Source: an uncultured Sphingosinicella sp. (GTDB lineage Bacteria > Pseudomonadota > Alphaproteobacteria > Sphingomonadales > Sphingomonadaceae). From it: DNA of 7,321 bases. The stretch is from NCBI GenBank assembly GCA_946886275.1, contig CAMPIH010000115.1:1-7321 (forward strand), in the 5' to 3' direction. Below, piece by piece: positions 6,728 through 7,321 of this stretch (within the stretch, counting starts at the first letter, position 1; each line of letters starts with the position of its first letter). The position numbers and the translations under genes were made by a program. The notes below the pieces were generated by a model. That model saw only the letters and a program-made list of their open reading frames with translations. It did no database searches and had not been told where the DNA came from.

Positions 6728-7321
6728 ATGCATATCCACGCTCTGATCACCGACACCGAGTCCCTCGAAAAACTCTGTGAACGCCTCGCCCGATCCGACT
6801 TCGTCGCGGTCGATACCGAGTTCATGCGCGAGAATACCTACTGGCCTGACGTCTGCCTGTTCCAGGTGGCCAATGGCGAGGAGGCCGCGGCGATCGACCC
6901 CAAGGCGGACGGGATCGATCTTACCCCCTTGCTCAACCTGCTCGTGAACAACGAGCATGTGCTCAAGGTCTTCCACGCCGGCGGCCAGGACATCGAGATC
7001 ATCTTCAATCTGTCGGGCGGGACCCCCCACCCCCTGTTCGATACCCAGATCGCGGCGATGGCGCTCGGGCTCGGCGAACAGGTCGGCTACCAGAATCTCG
7101 TCGAGGCCCTGCTTGGCCGAAGCCTCGACAAGGGCGCGCGATTCACCGATTGGGCCCGGCGTCCGCTGGATCGACGCCAGATCGACTATGCGATCGGCGA
7201 CGTCACTCACCTCGCCGAGCTCTTCCCGAAGATGCTCGATCGGCTTCGCCGGACCAACCGCGGCAACTGGCTCGACCAGGAGATGGAGCGGATCTCCGAC
7301 CCGGCCAATTACATCAACGAT
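6728..7321 (+). CDS. rnd: Ribonuclease D, N-terminal part (cut by window edge)
   Basis: RNase D is a 3'-5' exoribonuclease that trims tRNA precursors and other small structured RNAs in the cytoplasm. The visible 198 codons cover the whole DEDDy exonuclease domain: motif Exo I VDTEFMRE at 28-35 with D29 and E31, then TYWPDVCLFQVA at 37-48, and Exo II FHAGGQDIEI at 82-91 with D88. FDTQIAAMALG at 104-114 and FTDWARRPL at 139-147 follow. Exo III is DYAIGDVTHL at 153-162 with Y154 and D158. All five catalytic residues are there. Family members are usually about 375-400 residues, so the HRDC domain(s) that bind RNA should lie beyond the right edge. The ATG at 6728 follows GAGGG at good spacing and starts the protein where homologues start, although the frame is open further upstream. 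The gene diverges from aspS. Identity is firm; the third and fourth residues of the Exo II motif (GG) look a little unusual. Confidence 0.95.
   Translation, partial: MHIHALITDTESLEKLCERLARSDFVAVDTEFMRENTYWPDVCLFQVANGEEAAAIDPKADGIDLTPLLNLLVNNEHVLKVFHAGGQDIEIIFNLSGGTPHPLFDTQIAAMALGLGEQVGYQNLVEALLGRSLDKGARFTDWARRPLDRRQIDYAIGDVTHLAELFPKMLDRLRRTNRGNWLDQEMERISDPANYIND

Noticed and set aside
6569..7210. 213-codon open frame on the minus strand opposite rnd
   Set aside because: rnd on the plus strand carries the full DEDDy motif set; the antisense product resembles nothing known to me.

Overview
The window reads as an ordinary, GC-rich chromosomal housekeeping segment of an alphaproteobacterium, most likely a sphingomonad (Sphingomonadales). 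The evidence is the dapA–smpB pairing, an aspartyl-tRNA synthetase and an RNase D with alphaproteobacterial-looking motifs, and strong G/C third-position bias. The taxonomic call is an inference from remembered protein families, not from a search. Seven protein genes fill nearly the whole window. I see no RNA gene, mobile element, CRISPR array, prophage or transferred island.

Layout from left to right. The 5' part of smpB (minus, cut by the left edge) follows dapA (minus), with the dapA stop and smpB start overlapping as TGATG. A short divergent region of about 100 bp separates dapA from slt (plus), a periplasmic lytic transglycosylase. About 95 bp later greB (plus) follows on the same strand. 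greB converges on a single-domain polyphosphate kinase 2 gene (minus) and the two overlap by 22 bp. The PPK2 gene sits 21 bp downstream of aspS (minus), so aspS and PPK2 probably form an operon. A 232-bp divergent spacer separates aspS from rnd (plus), an RNase D gene cut by the right edge.

Functionally, dapA feeds meso-diaminopimelate and lysine synthesis while slt cleaves the peptidoglycan that uses meso-diaminopimelate, and the two share one divergent control region. The other genes serve gene expression: SmpB (rescue of stalled ribosomes), GreB (rescue of backtracked RNA polymerase), AspRS (tRNA charging), RNase D (tRNA 3' trimming) and PPK2 (nucleotide/polyphosphate balance).

I did not find a previously undescribed system. 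The points worth a second look are modest: an AspRS with the histidine associated with non-discriminating enzymes, the aspS–PPK2 linkage, the greB/PPK2 overlap, an ambiguous slt start with a Shine-Dalgarno sequence too far from its ATG, and very long antisense open frames that I judge to be composition artefacts.
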